In this document: positions 21,190 through 22,431 of the stretch, piece by piece | Layout of the letters: the number at the start of each line of letters is the position of its first letter | Numbering within the stretch: position 1 is the stretch's first letter | From: an uncultured bacterium | GTDB taxonomy: Bacteria; Planctomycetota; Phycisphaerae; Phycisphaerales; SM1A02 | Direction of reading: 5' to 3' | Assembly: GCA_903861235.1 (NCBI GenBank) | Contig: CAIOTP010000225.1 | Span: 1 to 22,431 of the forward strand | DNA: 22,431 nt | Translations under genes and position numbers: made by a program | The notes under the pieces: model-generated | What the model was told of the DNA's origin: nothing | What the model saw: only the letters and a program-made list of their open reading frames with translations | The model's database searches: none

Positions 21190-22335
21190 TCAGTGTCCGG
21201 TGAGGGAATCCTTGAGGTCCTTCATCTTCTGCCAGAAGCCGCCCTCGTGCGACTTCCGGACATCCACCTTCTCGGTCTTGGCGTACTCCTGCAGAAGCTG
21301 CTTCTGCCGCTCGTTGAGCTTCCGCGGAACGTGGATCATCAGCATGGCGACCAGTTCGCCGCGCCGCTTCGAGCGCAGGTTGGGCAGGCCACGGTCCTGC
21401 ACGCGGACCACGTCGCCGTGCTGGCTGCCCGGCTTCACCTCGATGGTGACCGGTCCGTCCAGGCTCTCCACCTCCACGCTGCCGCCCAGGGCCGCCTGAG
21501 CGAAGCCGATCGCCACGGGCATGACCAGGTCGTCGTCGTTCCGTTCGAAGCGATCGTCCTGCGCCACGCGCACCACCACATGCAGGTCGCCTCGTGCGCC
21601 GCCGGGACCGGCCTCTCGGCGCGGAGGCTCGCCCTCGCCCTGCACTCGGACCACCTGTCCATCCTGGATGCCGGCGGGGATGGCCACTTCGATCTTGCGG
21701 TTCACGCGCACGCGGCCGTTGCCGCGACATGCCACGCACTTGTCGGTGACGACCTTTCCGCCGCCGCCGCAGTTGGGGCACGCGGTGACCATGCGGAACA
21801 TGCCGCCCAGGCCGGTCTGCTGGACCTGGCCGCGACCCTGGCAGGTCGGGCAGGACACGGGCTTCGAACCGGGTTTGGCACCGTCGCCGCTGCAGGTCCC
21901 GCAGACTTCGGCGCGGGCGAATCCGACCTCGCGCTTGCAGCCGTTGAGCACATCCACCAGACCGATCTCCACCTCGGTCTCCAGGTCGAAGCCTCGGGCG
22001 GGTGCGCCTCGCCGGCCACCGCCCATGCCGCCGCCGAAGATGTCGTTGAACATGGAGAAGATCTCCTCCACGTGCATCGAGCGGAAGTCGTGATGCGGAT
22101 TGCCGCGCAGGCCCGCGTGCCCGTGCTGGTCGTAGAGGCGGCGCTTCTCGTCGTCGCCGAGCACTTCGTACGCCTCGGCACAGGCCTTGAACTCCACCTC
22201 CGCCTGAGGGTTGTCCGGATTGCGGTCCGGGTGCCACTTCATGGCGAGCCGCCGGTAGGCGCGCTTGATCTCCTCGCCATTGGAGGTCTTCTCGACGCCG
22301 AGGATCTCGTAGTAGCAGCGTTGGGTGGCGGCCAT
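21190..22335 (-). CDS. dnaJ: Molecular chaperone DnaJ (Hsp40)
   Basis: DnaJ delivers unfolded clients to DnaK and stimulates its ATPase. The 381-residue product has all class-A domains. The J domain carries HPD at residues 35-37 (WHPDRNP). A Gly/Phe-rich segment contains GGGMGGGRRG. The zinc-finger region has four CxxCxGxG-type repeats (CGTCSGDG, CPTCQGRG, CPNCGGGG, CVACRGNG). The C-terminal substrate-binding domains include GGSVEVESLDGPV. The tail ends with a short helix and WQKMKDLKDSLTGH. Neither a Shine-Dalgarno sequence nor a TANNNT hexamer stands at the ATG, and no CIRCE inverted repeat is seen in the 96 bases upstream. It heads the cluster dnaJ-grpE-FmdB/AsmA-rnr. Confidence 0.95.
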   Translation of the reverse strand: MAATQRCYYEILGVEKTSNGEEIKRAYRRLAMKWHPDRNPDNPQAEVEFKACAEAYEVLGDDEKRRLYDQHGHAGLRGNPHHDFRSMHVEEIFSMFNDIFGGGMGGGRRGAPARGFDLETEVEIGLVDVLNGCKREVGFARAEVCGTCSGDGAKPGSKPVSCPTCQGRGQVQQTGLGGMFRMVTACPNCGGGGKVVTDKCVACRGNGRVRVNRKIEVAIPAGIQDGQVVRVQGEGEPPRREAGPGGARGDLHVVVRVAQDDRFERNDDDLVMPVAIGFAQAALGGSVEVESLDGPVTIEVKPGSQHGDVVRVQDRGLPNLRSKRRGELVAMLMIHVPRKLNERQKQLLQEYAKTEKVDVRKSHEGGFWQKMKDLKDSLTGH

Positions 22336-22431
22336 GGTGGGTGAAACGAGAAAGGGACCGGGCCGGGGCTGACGGGGCCGAGTGTGGCGGGGGATACGGC
22401 CTGCTCGGCCTCACTGACGGCGATCCACCTG
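22336..22431. other. Upstream region of dnaJ to window edge; no gene seen
   Basis: These 96 bases lie upstream of dnaJ. Reading toward dnaJ, the last 25 bases are pyrimidine-rich and lack a ribosome-binding site. No CIRCE element, clear sigma32-like promoter or supported reading frame is visible. A promoter further upstream, beyond the window, is possible. Confidence 0.4.

Noticed and set aside
20384..22414. Long open frames on both strands overlapping dnaJ and grpE
   Set aside because: They are out of frame with clear DnaJ and GrpE sequences, and their products are Arg/Gly-rich without domains.
22336..22431. CIRCE heat-shock operator upstream of dnaJ
   Set aside because: I looked for the TTAGCACTC and GAGTGCTAA arms and found neither.
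1..22431. Mobile elements, CRISPR arrays, tRNA or rRNA genes
   Set aside because: I saw no transposase or integrase, no regular repeat-spacer pattern and no tRNA-like cloverleaf or rRNA sequence; apart from protein-coding repeats the window is ordinary unique chromosome.

Overview
The window is GC-rich, gene-dense bacterial chromosome with no rRNA, tRNA, CRISPR array or insertion sequence that I can see. The gene mix suggests a planctomycete, perhaps of the Phycisphaerae. It has a Tat-exported Gfo/Idh/MocA oxidoreductase, two exported FG-GAP propeller proteins and an exported LTxxQ/EF-hand protein. This placement is inferred from gene content and style, not from a phylogenetic marker comparison.

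Layout. At 1-580 is rpsG (ribosomal protein S7) with a strong intrinsic terminator and no fusA after it. At 584-4162 is a probable operon of a DinB-like protein, glpK and glpD; the last two take glycerol to glycerol-3-phosphate and then to DHAP. At 4189-6410 a GT87-like membrane glycosyltransferase overlaps a metallo-beta-lactamase-fold hydrolase by 4 bases. At 6417-8765 (minus) is a large exported protein with a seven-repeat FG-GAP propeller, a Gly-Ser linker and calcium-loop VCBS repeats. Divergent from it, at 8960-10657, is an exported helical LTxxQ-repeat protein with one canonical EF-hand. At 10699-12126 is the Tat oxidoreductase. At 12133-12564 (minus) is a small putative lipoprotein, divergent from a DusB-type tRNA-dihydrouridine synthase (12602-13729). 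At 13708-15081 (minus) is a second seven-repeat FG-GAP protein, divergent from a dienelactone hydrolase-family protein (15223-15987). At 16119-16904 is a regulator with two helix-turn-helix domains. At 16914-22335 (minus, read right to left) is a protein quality-control and RNA-decay cluster: dnaJ, grpE, an FmdB zinc ribbon fused in frame to an AsmA-like membrane protein, and rnr (RNase R).

The most striking regularity is how genes start. Six first or stand-alone genes have a TANNNT hexamer whose last base lies exactly six bases before the start codon, as expected of leaderless mRNAs made from a -10 element alone. Genes inside operons mostly have purine-rich Shine-Dalgarno sequences and often ATGA overlaps instead. 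Convergent genes end within 6-9 bases of each other or overlap. The other observations most worth checking are the FmdB-AsmA fusion, the symmetric 9-bp palindrome that holds a -10 hexamer for each of two divergent genes, and the two-HTH regulator. I found no complete, clearly new multi-gene system.
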